This document shows, in pieces, positions 45,401-50,966 of a DNA stretch of 64,000 bases. The number at the start of each line of letters is the position of its first letter. Position 1 is the stretch's first letter. The position numbers and the translations under genes were made by a program. The stretch lies in the NCBI RefSeq assembly GCF_037975245.1, contig NC_092575.1, positions 7,227,001 through 7,291,000 of the forward strand, in the 5' to 3' direction. The notes below the pieces were generated by a model. The model was not told the DNA's origin, made no database searches, and worked only from the letters and a program-made list of their open reading frames with translations. Source of the DNA: Apostichopus japonicus (lineage: Eukaryota > Echinodermata > Holothuroidea > Aspidochirotida > Stichopodidae).

Positions 45401-47073
45401 GGTACAGACTGCAGGAAAGTAAACTTCACTTGACTATGTTTACATTAGTACTCAATTTATAAATTTAAATTTCCAAAACATTGGCAGCTGCATTTATTAA
45501 AAGTTTGAATTAGCTAAGTCTTAACAAAAAAGACTACAATATCAGCAACATAAAATCAAAAGTATGAAGTCCTTGAAAATTCCAGACACTTGCACATTAC
45601 TTTAAAGGTGAATATATTCTAACCTGGAGCTGGTAACAAAGCAGTCAACATTTTACGTATTTCTGAACCTCAACAATATCAACTCAACACTGAATAATTA
45701 ACCTTAATACAGATTTAAGCTCATTCTGGATGCACTTGCTTTAGTTGGTGGTCATTTTAGATGTGGGAAAAGCATGCTGTTCTCTCGATTATAAGCCTAG
45801 CTTTCTCTTGTCAGGCTAGGGCTTTAACTTTACAAATGCTACATTGCATTGTTGTTCATGCCATTACTTGATTCACCTGACCATATAACACGTTGGTCCC
45901 CAATATGTACAATTCAATATGACAGTGTAACTTGGGTCTTTATTTACCCACATCATGAAAGTTTCTATAATGTGACATCATCCTTCATAGCAACAGTGAT
46001 GGTAACCCTGATATGTGTTAATAGGTTTATCTTGTGAAATTGCCGATTGCAAAAAAAACCGATGTGACAAGGTTAAATTTTTAACAGGAACAGTCAGAAA
46101 CCTTAAAGTGTAAACACAATGTAGTCAGAGAAATATATCACCTTTGTGATCCACCACCACCCCCCTTATCAACTAGCCTCACTCACCCCCACCCATGATA
46201 CACTTCCTGCCCCCACCACTCCCACGTAATTCCCATCCTCACCCAATACCTCTCATACACATTTTTTTACTAGCTGTTAATTTACAATTTTTCATCAGAA
46301 AATTCCTGGAACAGACAGATGTCGAAGAAATGCCTGTATTCCAACTGAACCAGATGTCTGAAGGCGAGAGGTTATTTGTGGAGAATAAAGCTAGAGAACT
46401 TGGACTTGAAGCCAGATATGTTCAAAAGGTATTTATTTTGGCACCAATATTTATGCAGACAATTCTCCTTTTTACTGGAGCATAGCTTACTTGCTTCCAA
46501 ACTTAAAGAGGTTACAGACCATTATAAGGATGGGAATAACAGTGGCATGCAAAGGATTTAGTACCACCTTAAACACTACGGTCATGGTTTTGCATTTTCC
46601 TGACAAATTCACTGTTTGGAGTACCAATAAGTGCAAAACTTCATGGCCAATGCTTGAGAACCAGAGGTTAGCAGCATCTCATAGAAAACATTTCCATGAA
46701 CATTGCTTTTTAGCTTACTACTATTTTCAATGCTGCAATTGCCGTTCATAAAACTATTTCATGTGACGATCCCCTACGTTTGGTTGTTCGTGCAGTTAAC
46801 AATGATATTTTCAAGTTGGTTACTGCATAATTGTCAAGTTAATATAGTTTTGTTGACCTGTAACAAAGTCTGGTTATAGTGTATTTTCTAATTATCCACA
46901 TTTATTATATTTTTTCATCACATCATGATACTTTACTGGTAATGTTAAATTTACTTTGATCAAGTTAAATGAAGAAAACTAGTTTGAAGTCTTAACGCAA
47001 TACTTGATGATGATTCTTGCAGATGGATGAAAAGTGTCTTCGCATTGGAAAGAAGAAAACTCCAGATGAATAG
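30379..47073 (+). CDS. FKBP6: FKBP6-like co-chaperone (FKBP domain + TPR), 14 exons
   Basis: Fourteen exons with GT-AG borders and consistent phases give 493 codons plus a stop; an upstream start exon is missing. In order they encode a novel N-terminal region, an acidic tract (GSDDEEDDESDQEDD, about residues 97-111), an FKBP fold (about 130-240), TPR helices (about 259-390) and a charged C-terminal tail. Vertebrate FKBP6 and Drosophila Shutdown bind Hsp90 through the TPRs and act in germline piRNA loading and transposon silencing. The FKBP pocket is degraded: relative to FKBP12, the tryptophan in the VIxGW motif is Met and the phenylalanines equivalent to F36 and F99 are Met. This fits the catalytically inactive FKBP6 family. 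Each exon is listed separately. A complete retrotransposon lies in recognised intron 2. Confidence 0.9.
30933..30971. other. Perfect 39-bp palindrome with flanking direct repeat
   Basis: Arms of 19 bp (CAGGGAGCTGCTACTCTAA and its exact reverse complement) are separated by a single G. The direct repeat ATCATAC lies immediately on both sides (30926-30932 and 30972-30978). It lies in the first recognised FKBP6 intron. It looks like an insertion with a 7-8 bp TSD, but a templated or replication-slip origin is possible. Confidence 0.85.
31313..31355 (+). CDS. FKBP6: FKBP6 exon B
   Basis: Acceptor CATTGCAG, donor TCA|GTATGT; 43 bp, enters in phase 2 and ends in phase 0. Encodes a short acidic linker (MENIETEENTRIDS). 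It is a small exon supported mainly by clean splice sites and phase agreement with its neighbours. Confidence 0.7.
31735..31901 (+). repeat. 5' LTR of the Mag-like element
   Basis: 167 bp, TGTAA...TTACA, identical by eye to 36438-36604. No AATAAA is present within it. Confidence 0.95.
32232..36257 (+). CDS. Gag-Pol polyprotein of the Mag-like Ty3/gypsy element
   Basis: An intact 1341-residue fused polyprotein for retrotransposition. Domains in order: Gag, with two CCHC zinc knuckles at residues 196-208 and 215-228; aspartic protease with DTGA at 333-336; reverse transcriptase with the catalytic IADD at 622-625 (A-D-D rather than the usual YLDD); RNase H with D771, E813, D838 and D883; integrase with an HHCC zinc finger (H986 or H989, C1019, C1022) and a DDE core at D1050, D1104 and E1140; and a C-terminal tail. 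Two zinc knuckles, a single fused frame and short LTRs fit the Mag clade, which includes sea urchin SURL elements. Gag and Pol in one frame means no recoding is needed. The start ATG at 32232 (context CCATGG) is the first in frame. All catalytic residues are present, so the copy may be active. Confidence 0.95.
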   Translation: MADSVPKMDWNSSNQGESFKLFKQRLELYFQIKKITGADQVPILLLAVGEEGLQRYNSWTLTDEESKCASTLFGKFMAQLEPAENFRIARLKLRNYYQQPGEKLDDFVNRCKLLSKKCDFTKEEVDERLVEQIIASTPISEFQKELLSQPKEFTIQKALELGRRYEAAAAHITDIQAMQSKPTSQIATINKKGTRCRNCGGDHVKGNCPARNDQCRACGKMGHWAKLCLTTKFKKGGQSKSKSRQSHSRGAHRSRNNFDSHSNNQPRTNKHIESIQQLPDREDQIAKELESFSFSSIKVSSMHSSETRNQVHANIDIKLNNKPGVHSLNIKVDTGAEGNTLPMRIYRNMYPEHIDHTGKPTPGFLKETNCVLTAYNDEVIKCFGTTTLESRFQEEWLQTTFFVVDVTGPAILGLNSCRDLHLITLHCAITKEPLNINSIQDLKQAYPNQFDKIGEFQNEHKLVLDPNVPSHIDPPRKTPIALRGKIKQELDSMESQSIIRRIEEPTEWVSSLTYVTKRDGSLRVCLDPKHLNQALIRPIHKTPTLEELNHKFSGAKVFSKLDAKAGYWAVKLDTESQRLTTFQTPFGRYCFQRLPFGLTVSQDIFQLEMDRILERCNGACGIADDIVIFGKTDKEHDENLINFMEQAKKHGLALNSNKCVVKTNSISFFGNVYTSQGIHPDPAKVADIQSMTPPSNKTELQQFLGMMTYLSSFVKDFSSKTSTLRDLLKANTEFLWEAHHQSTFNQLKQEISASSLLLYYASEEPVYLQCDASLKGLGVALLQKNEDGFLQPVAYASKSLTQTEQRYACIERELLSIVFGCHRFHTYLYGREFHVITDHKPLIMITQKPLISAPPRLRRMLVRLQGYNFTIEHRPGADNQLADALSRFPNPRESTTIDLDIRVDLVRFSTERMVQLQRETRQDPLLQQLSEIIVTGWPDHIKELPTDIRPYWGFRDELSVDNGCILKGQRVVIPKTMRQNILQQLHVPHLGREKTKLLARETVYWPNINKHIDDLVHSCTICQEHQPSQQAEPLLQHDLPTKPWNTIGVDLFEFSDNQWLIIADYYTKYPIIRKIPGNCSSHAVIIAMKQVFSEHGIPEKVVSDNGPQFASELFKQFASAWSFDHVTSSPRRPQGNGFIERQVRTAKSILTKAKQSNTDIHMALLMWRTTPVSQTLPSPSKMLIGRTLKSILPGKSTNPSLNSEHIKEELEKRQDTQKRHFDKHALPQTLPPLYPGQHVHVQNQDTGHWFPATVRNKTAEPRSYIIETPNGKVVRRNRQHIRDAAVLPTFPSTSNTTDSSHQSDNADPAKHVTFYTPAAEASGDRSRFGRLLRPPQRFSPD
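36438..36604 (+). repeat. 3' LTR of the Mag-like element
   Basis: 167 bp, identical by eye to the 5' LTR. It is preceded by the polypurine tract and followed by the TSD copy ATGTC. Confidence 0.95.
36884..36968 (+). CDS. FKBP6: FKBP6 exon C
   Basis: Acceptor AATGCACAG, donor ACTG|GTAAGA; 85 bp, phase 0 to 1. Encodes an amphipathic stretch followed by an acidic segment (SHFKENEGEGFDCEFTAEEV). It is the first exon after the inserted retrotransposon. Confidence 0.82.
37753..37871 (+). CDS. FKBP6: FKBP6 exon D (acidic tract)
   Basis: Acceptor TTAATCACAG, donor TCG|GTAAAC; 119 bp, phase 1 to 0. Encodes EPIGKVNGLFFDGEVFDHL and then a run of Asp, Glu and Ser (GSDDEEDDESDQEDDS). Vertebrate FKBP6 is shorter at its N-terminus and lacks this tract as far as I recall. 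Confidence 0.85.
38331..38454 (+). CDS. FKBP6: FKBP6 exon E
   Basis: Acceptor CTCTAACAG, donor CAGG|GTAAGT; 124 bp, phase 0 to 1. Encodes a basic helix (GPFNKLKKKMEDIS), then the first strands of the FKBP fold (VWKMVVNNGTGPVVPNGYRI). Confidence 0.9.
39167..39256 (+). CDS. FKBP6: FKBP6 exon F
   Basis: Acceptor TCTTTTGCAG, donor AACG|GTAAGT; 90 bp, phase 1 to 1. Encodes the FKBP VHYNSYLEY strand, EPMDS (where FKBP12 has F-D) and KKFILGN. Confidence 0.93.
39518..39649 (+). CDS. FKBP6: FKBP6 exon G (FKBP core)
   Basis: Acceptor TTCTTTACAG, donor GAGA|GTAAGT; 132 bp, phase 1 to 1. Encodes GEVIEGMELAISTMRQGE, then FAYGKYGCGKRIPPDSE. The AYG and IPP motifs are diagnostic of FKBPs. The usual Trp after VI(R/E)G is Met. 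Confidence 0.95.
40167..40258 (+). CDS. FKBP6: FKBP6 exon H (end of FKBP domain)
   Basis: Acceptor TTTCCGATAG, donor GAG|GTAAGG; 92 bp, phase 1 to 0. Encodes the last FKBP strand (ILMEIELISF) and the linker into the TPR region (FEGAIKKVRTEKE). Confidence 0.92.
40347..40588 (-). mobile_element. tRNA-derived SINE (family 2), minus orientation
   Basis: Read from 40588 on the minus strand: GGGAGTGTTAGCTCAGTGGT (A box), then AGTTCGAGTCACTCC (B box), a body with TAACTGGACGACATACATTA-type sequence on the plus strand, and a tail ending in TACATACATA-like repeats. A second copy lies at 63005-63233 on the plus strand. It lies in the FKBP6 intron after exon H. Confidence 0.85.
40957..41251. mobile_element. 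Older hAT-like MITE in FKBP6 intron
   Basis: The left end CAACGGTCTGCAAGC and the complement of the right end (TAGTGATCTGCAACC) resemble each other and the CAGTGGTCTGCAACC termini common in hAT families. The flanking 8-mers GTTTAAAT and GGATAAAT match at 6 of 8 positions. A 12-nt poly-G tract lies inside. Age makes the borders less certain. Confidence 0.55.
41408..41467 (+). CDS. FKBP6: FKBP6 exon I (first TPR helix)
   Basis: Acceptor TTTGATAG, donor AAG|GTATTG; 60 bp, phase 0 to 0. Encodes EGNRFFKQNEIRKAENKYVK, the G-N-x-x-F pattern that opens the TPR region in immunophilin co-chaperones. Confidence 0.9.
42711..42908 (+). CDS. FKBP6: FKBP6 exon J (TPR repeats)
   Basis: Acceptor TTCCTCTTAG, donor AAG|GTGAGA; 198 bp, phase 0 to 0. 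Encodes a charged helix, then KLCLNIALTSIKLGQGRHVI and AKRALEIDPQSDKALYRLAK, a canonical TPR pair with the N-(I/L)-A and A-L-x-(I/L)-D-P signatures used to grip Hsp90 tails. Confidence 0.95.
43498..43895. mobile_element. hAT-like MITE in FKBP6 intron, 398 bp
   Basis: The left end CAGGGCTCGAAATAA and the complement of the right end (CAGGGCTTGACATAA) differ at two positions. The interior repeats CGACGGCAAAA and GTGCCCTT motifs. No convincing 8-bp TSD is visible: the flanks share only an offset ACCAG. Confidence 0.65.
44094..44274 (+). CDS. FKBP6: FKBP6 exon K (last TPR)
   Basis: Acceptor TTCTAAAG, donor AATG|GTGAGC; 181 bp, phase 0 to 1. Encodes GFRLIKEFDRAEFYLTRA, then KLCPNDYHINAEKQEL and a helix ending near RMFKDM, which corresponds to the conserved RMF motif at the C-terminus of vertebrate FKBP6. 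Confidence 0.93.
44377..44728. mobile_element. Non-autonomous hAT-like transposon, 352 bp
   Basis: The left end CTGGGGTGGGCAACCTA and the complement of the right end (CAGGGGTGGGCAACCTA) differ at one base over 17. The exact 8-bp TSD CTATACGG is at 44369-44376 and 44729-44736. The termini match the CAGGGGT(G/C)GGCAACCT type familiar from hAT families. It lies in the FKBP6 intron after exon K. Confidence 0.92.
45109..45196 (+). CDS. FKBP6: FKBP6 exon L
   Basis: Acceptor CTGCTTTAG, donor CTTTT|GTAAGT; 88 bp, phase 1 to 2. Encodes a Pro/Ser-rich linker (KPIPSSTSSPAAPEF on either side of basic residues) beyond the end of vertebrate FKBP6. Confidence 0.75.
46299..46428 (+). CDS. FKBP6: FKBP6 exon M
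   Basis: Acceptor TTTCATCAG, donor AAG|GTATTT; 130 bp, phase 2 to 0. Encodes a charged helical segment (LKFLEQTDVEEMPVFQLNQM, then ARELGLEARYVQK). I do not recognise a domain; it is supported by phase and splice sites. Confidence 0.78.
47023..47073 (+). CDS. FKBP6: FKBP6 terminal coding exon
   Basis: Acceptor GATTCTTGCAG, then MDEKCLRIGKKKTPDE and TAG; 51 bp. Its second half is also the first unit of a 56-bp tandem array running to 47328, so the coding end of this gene has been serially duplicated downstream. Confidence 0.78.
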   Translation: MDEKCLRIGKKKTPDE

Positions 47074-47328
47074 CTAATACCCCTTGAGGGATTCTCAGAT
47101 ATTGAAAGAAGAGGACTCCCGAGGAATAGCTTACACCCCTTGAGGCATTTCAGTTATTGAAAGAAGAGAACTCCAGAGGAAAAGCTTACCCCCTTTGAGG
47201 GATTCTCAGTTATGGAAAGAAGAGAACTCCAGAGGAATAGCTAACACCCCTTGATGCATCTCAATTATTAAAAGAAGAGAACTTCACAGGAATAACTTAC
47301 ACCCCTTGAGGGATTCTCAGTTATTGAG
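47046..47328 (+). repeat. FKBP6: 56-bp tandem repeat from the last FKBP6 exon
   Basis: Five units of about 55-58 bp follow the pattern AAGAAGAGAACTCCAGAGGA, AATAGCTTACACCCCTTGAG, GGATTCTCAG. Unit 1 overlaps the coding end including the TAG. Most later units keep an in-register KK(K/R)TP(D/E)E frame and a TTCTCAG acceptor-like site. Confidence 0.85.
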
Positions 47329-47457
47329 AAGCAAGCAAGTTTAGTGGCTGATAGATCTTGCATTCCAGATCAGGGTGTAAACTGGATGAACTCTGATCTT
47401 TAATGTGTTTTTGGACATTACTGCCCAAAATGGCGATAAACCAAGTTGTGATGTTTG

Positions 47458-48740
47458 TGTGACATAGGTACTTGAGGTACCTGCATATAGCATATTTCTT
47501 AACCACCTCTTTTCTATTTGCAATTTATGAAGTGAGCCCTCTTTTTAGCCTTATGACTATCTCATCCTAACTAAACAAAAGAAACTAAAATCAACATATG
47601 AAATCCATTCAATCCTCAAGATTCATGGCTTTTGCCAATGGTTACTGGCAGTAGTATTGTTTTATAGCAAATAAAGAGTATACCAGTGCTGTGATGACTT
47701 TGTAAAGAGAGAATTGGTTGTGCTTTGGAGAGGGGTAAGTTACTGTTATTTTATTGTTCTTGACTAACAAGTCACATTGTACATATACCATTGTTTTCAT
47801 ATAGTTACAGTAGGTCTAAGCATGAGGGGAATGCTTTGTATGCATTAACCTCCGGTAATTGGTATGTGCGTTGAGAACCATGTCAGGGTATCTTTGGGCA
47901 TTGAGTATGTAATTTCATTGTTTGTTCATGTATCTAGACTCTTTTTAGATTGAAGCATGGTTGTTTATTATTCATGGTGTTATTGGTTTTCCTATGGGTG
48001 CTGTATATACAGGCATAGAGTGATATACTTTGGGGTCAGACTTATCTCAAGTGCTTCATTTAGTTTATCCATTTATGGCCTGATGGCATGGTGAACATTA
48101 GGGTTTTTGATTGCGAAATGGTCCTTTAGGTAGCATGCTTTATTCCTTATTTAGGATCCTAAAGAATTGTTTGAAGTCGTACTGTATTTAATGTTCAGAT
48201 GCTATGAGAATTGACGTCACAGAGTTGTTGATTATTTAAAGGGACACCCCAGTTTTCAACATTACTTAATAGATGAAAATGTAAGCAGCATAGAGTCAGG
48301 AAACACCATGTTTATTAATCGTTCAGTATTTAAAGGGGTATTACCACCATTTGTGGAATCTTTTAAAGGGAACGTATTAAAAATCATGCATATTGGAAGT
48401 AAGGAGGGAAGCCTCATTTGCGGATACCCGTTCACATGTTTTCCTACGTACAACTGCCTTTATACCATCAGCTGTTTAATAAAGTCAGACTGTATGTAAT
48501 CATCACTGCCAGGATCTTTATAAGATTTGCTGTACTTATATTTGTTGATTCATAGCATTGTAAATAGGAGTCATTTTGTTAAAAGCTCTGTTTTATCTTG
48601 TTAAGTGAGCTTGTTTTTATGTATTGTTCTTTCTATTTGTTTAAAGGTTTCAGTTCGGTTAACACCAGGACAGTATTAAATGATAGAGACGAAGAAGAAA
48701 ACTTGTTGTGTTATCATTTACCCCACCCCCCTGCTTGGTC
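47458..48740 (+). repeat. 5' LTR of the integrase-less element
   Basis: 1283 bp, matching 53500-54781. AATAAA signals are at 47670-47675 and 48478-48483. The homology stops at GGTC, four bases short of the TGTGAC...GTCACA end seen in the right LTR, and no clear tRNA primer site follows. This suggests a small deletion at the LTR-leader border. Confidence 0.9.
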
Positions 48741-48793
48741 GGATCCATTTTTGATTCCTTGGCGGTAGCCGTAGGAATCTATGCGGTCATGAC

Positions 48794-48796
<3 letters not shown>

Positions 48797-48825
<29 letters not shown>
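48797..48825. repeat. (GT)n microsatellite
   Basis: About 29 bp of alternating GT just inside the retroelement leader. Confidence 0.95.
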
Positions 48826-48830
48826 ACGCC

Positions 48831-49590
48831 AAGCTTGAAATTAGGTTTTCTCAGCAATCCCAAGGTAGATTGATCTCATTCTTGGTACATAGGTTACCCA
48901 TCATGAGTAGACGATCCCTATTTATTTTGGTGCTAATATCATGAATATTAATGAGTGGGCGGGGCTTAGAGTGATTTTCAACAAATGTCAATATCTTCGT
49001 AACCGTAAGTTCAATTTTCATGGAACTTAGTTTGGTGGTACAAGAGGAAAGTCCTCTATATGAATATGGTGATAGTTTGTCCAATCTCATTATTATTCAT
49101 GAGGGGCGGGGCTAAGTTGTTTTTCGCAAAAAAGCTTGAAATTAGGTTTTCTCGGCAATCCCAAGGTGGATTGATCTCATTCTTGGTACATAGGTTACCC
49201 ATCATGAGTAGACGATCCCTATTTATTTTGGTGCTAATATCATGAATATTAATGAGTGGGCGGGGCTTAGAGTGCTTTTCAACAAATGTCAATATCTTCG
49301 CAACCGTAAGTTCAATTTTCATGGAACTTGGTTTGGTGGTACAAGAGGAAAGTCCTCTATATGAATATGGTGACAGTTTGTCCAATCTCATTATTATTCA
49401 TGAGGGGCGGGGCTAAGTGTTGTTTTTCGCAAAAAAACTTGAAATTAGGTTTTCTCGGCAATCCCAAGGTGGATTGATCTCATTCTTGGTACATAGGTTA
49501 CCCATCATGAGTAGACGGTCCCTATTTATTTTGGTGCTAATATCATGAATATTAATGAGTGGGCGGGGCTTAGAGTGATTTTCAACAAAT
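48831..49590. repeat. Tandem repeat, about 302 bp x 2.5, in retroelement leader
   Basis: Units start at 48831, 49132 and 49435 with AAGCTTGAAATTAGGTTTTC. Each unit contains CATGAATATTAATGAGTGGG followed by CGGGGCTTAGAGTG. The copies are nearly identical. Mirror frames on both strands across it are artefacts. The CATGAATATTAATGAG block also occurs singly near 19070, 38960 and 49675, so the unit comes from a dispersed family. Confidence 0.92.
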
Positions 49591-49591
49591 C

Positions 49592-49660
49592 TTCAGTATG
49601 ACCCGGCCAGGAGTCGAACCTCTAACCTTCCAGCTGGAAGTCGGAATTCTACCCCAATAC
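49592..49660 (-). mobile_element. tRNA-like SINE fragment
   Basis: On the minus strand a B-box-like AGGTTCGACTCCTGGC is preceded by GACTTCCAGCTGGAAGGTTA, resembling the 3' half of a tRNA head. It is truncated, with no tail seen. It lies in the leader of the retroelement. Confidence 0.5.
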
Positions 49661-49937
49661 TATTAATGAGGGGGCATGAATATTAATGAGTGGTAGAGCT
49701 TAAAGCAAATTCTTTAAAATATCAATTTGTTCATCAAACTTGAGCTGATAGCAAGGAACAACATTTGTGTTGATGCTACATTAATATTCATAAAAGGTCG
49801 GAACCAAGTGTACACAATGAACCTACAGTAATATTTAGATGCCAAGGAATCTCAAAACCTCTTGGTTTTCTTGTCTGTAAAGACTGTACTGTATTGCTGA
49901 TTTAGTTGGACCAACGGTATACAGTATAGCTGACAAG

Positions 49938-50933
49938 ATGTCAGAGGTAGATCAGCTAAAACTGGAACTGGTTGCATTAAAGGACGCCTTAGTGAGGGAA
50001 CAGACAAAATCCTTGAAGGCTGCAGCCGAGGTGGATGCTTTAAAGAAGAAAGCTACTCAACCGGACGGTACAACTAGTGGAGATGGTGCTGCATCCCCTG
50101 ATCAACGTACGGTGTACGTATCAGCTGACCGAAGGATTGAAAGGTTTCGCGAGAAACCTCAACGCCCTACAGACCCCAGAATTGAAGAGTGGATAAGAGA
50201 CATAAAAGGGCAGATAGCTGCTAGGCGGTTAACAAAAAAGGAGCAGGCGAACTACATCGTAGATCATCTTGGGGGGAAGGCCAGGAGAGAGATCGCAGGC
50301 CGTGGAGATGCTGCACTGGAGAATCCAGAGGTCATTTTCAGTATTTTGTCGAAGGTGTTTGGAGAAGGGGAAAGTATTGCCCAGCTGCAACAGCGTTTCT
50401 TCTCCTACAAGCAAAAAGAAGATGAGGATTTGGTGACGTGCTCTCTGGAGTTGGTGGATCTATATGATCGAATCGTGTTGAAAGATCCGTCATTCCAACC
50501 CGGTAGGGAGGTTAACCTAAAAGGGAGACTTGCTGAAGCCACAAGGGATGAAGGGCTTAAGAGGGAACTGCGACGCCTTAACCTAGAAAGGTCAGATTTG
50601 GACTTCTTCGAGACGAGGGACCAGGCTCTTGAATGGTTTGGAAAGACAAAAGTTAGTAAGACGACAAGATATGGGGCTGTGGAGGAAGCTAAAGCAGAAA
50701 AACCTCTGGCTGAAGTAGTGGAGAGACAGAGTGCTCAAATCATGGCTCAACAAAAGCAGATCGAGGAGCTAATTAAGGCAGTGCAAGCACAGAGCCAACT
50801 CTCGTCAAGAATGGATAGAGGGCCAAGACGGTGCTTCCAGTGCAATGAACTTGGTCATTTCAAGAGGGAATGCCCTCGTAGACTACGACAGACAGCACCA
50901 CATAACAGCCAACAACAACATCATTTAAACTAG
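49938..50933 (+). CDS. Gag of the integrase-less Ty3/gypsy element
   Basis: A 331-residue structural protein. Residues 4-40 form a predicted coiled coil (leucines and alanines in heptads). The middle is the charged capsid-like region with a YKQKEDEDL motif, and a single CCHC knuckle (C299, C302, H307, C312) binds RNA near the end. The first ATG (context AAGATGT) follows a stop-rich leader. The frame closes with TAG at 50931-50933, directly after a TTTAAAC slippery site that should send part of the ribosomes into the pol frame. Confidence 0.92.
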   Translation: MSEVDQLKLELVALKDALVREQTKSLKAAAEVDALKKKATQPDGTTSGDGAASPDQRTVYVSADRRIERFREKPQRPTDPRIEEWIRDIKGQIAARRLTKKEQANYIVDHLGGKARREIAGRGDAALENPEVIFSILSKVFGEGESIAQLQQRFFSYKQKEDEDLVTCSLELVDLYDRIVLKDPSFQPGREVNLKGRLAEATRDEGLKRELRRLNLERSDLDFFETRDQALEWFGKTKVSKTTRYGAVEEAKAEKPLAEVVERQSAQIMAQQKQIEELIKAVQAQSQLSSRMDRGPRRCFQCNELGHFKRECPRRLRQTAPHNSQQQHHLN

Positions 50934-50966
50934 TGACACCTGCCTTGGAGAGTCACATGGCAGGTG
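50924..50966 (+). promoter_or_regulatory. -1 programmed ribosomal frameshift cassette
   Basis: The heptamer TTTAAAC occupies 50924-50930 in the X-XXY-YYZ register of the gag frame. It is followed at once by the gag stop TAG and, after a 6-nt spacer, by an 8-bp perfect stem (CACCTGCC 50937-50944, GGCAGGTG 50959-50966) with a 14-nt loop. A -1 slip enters the pol frame, which is open from this point. No pseudoknot partner is obvious. Confidence 0.88.

Noticed and set aside
50933-50935. GTG as an independent pol start
   Set aside because: A eukaryotic mRNA would rarely start at GTG, and the frame is open further upstream through the slippery site.
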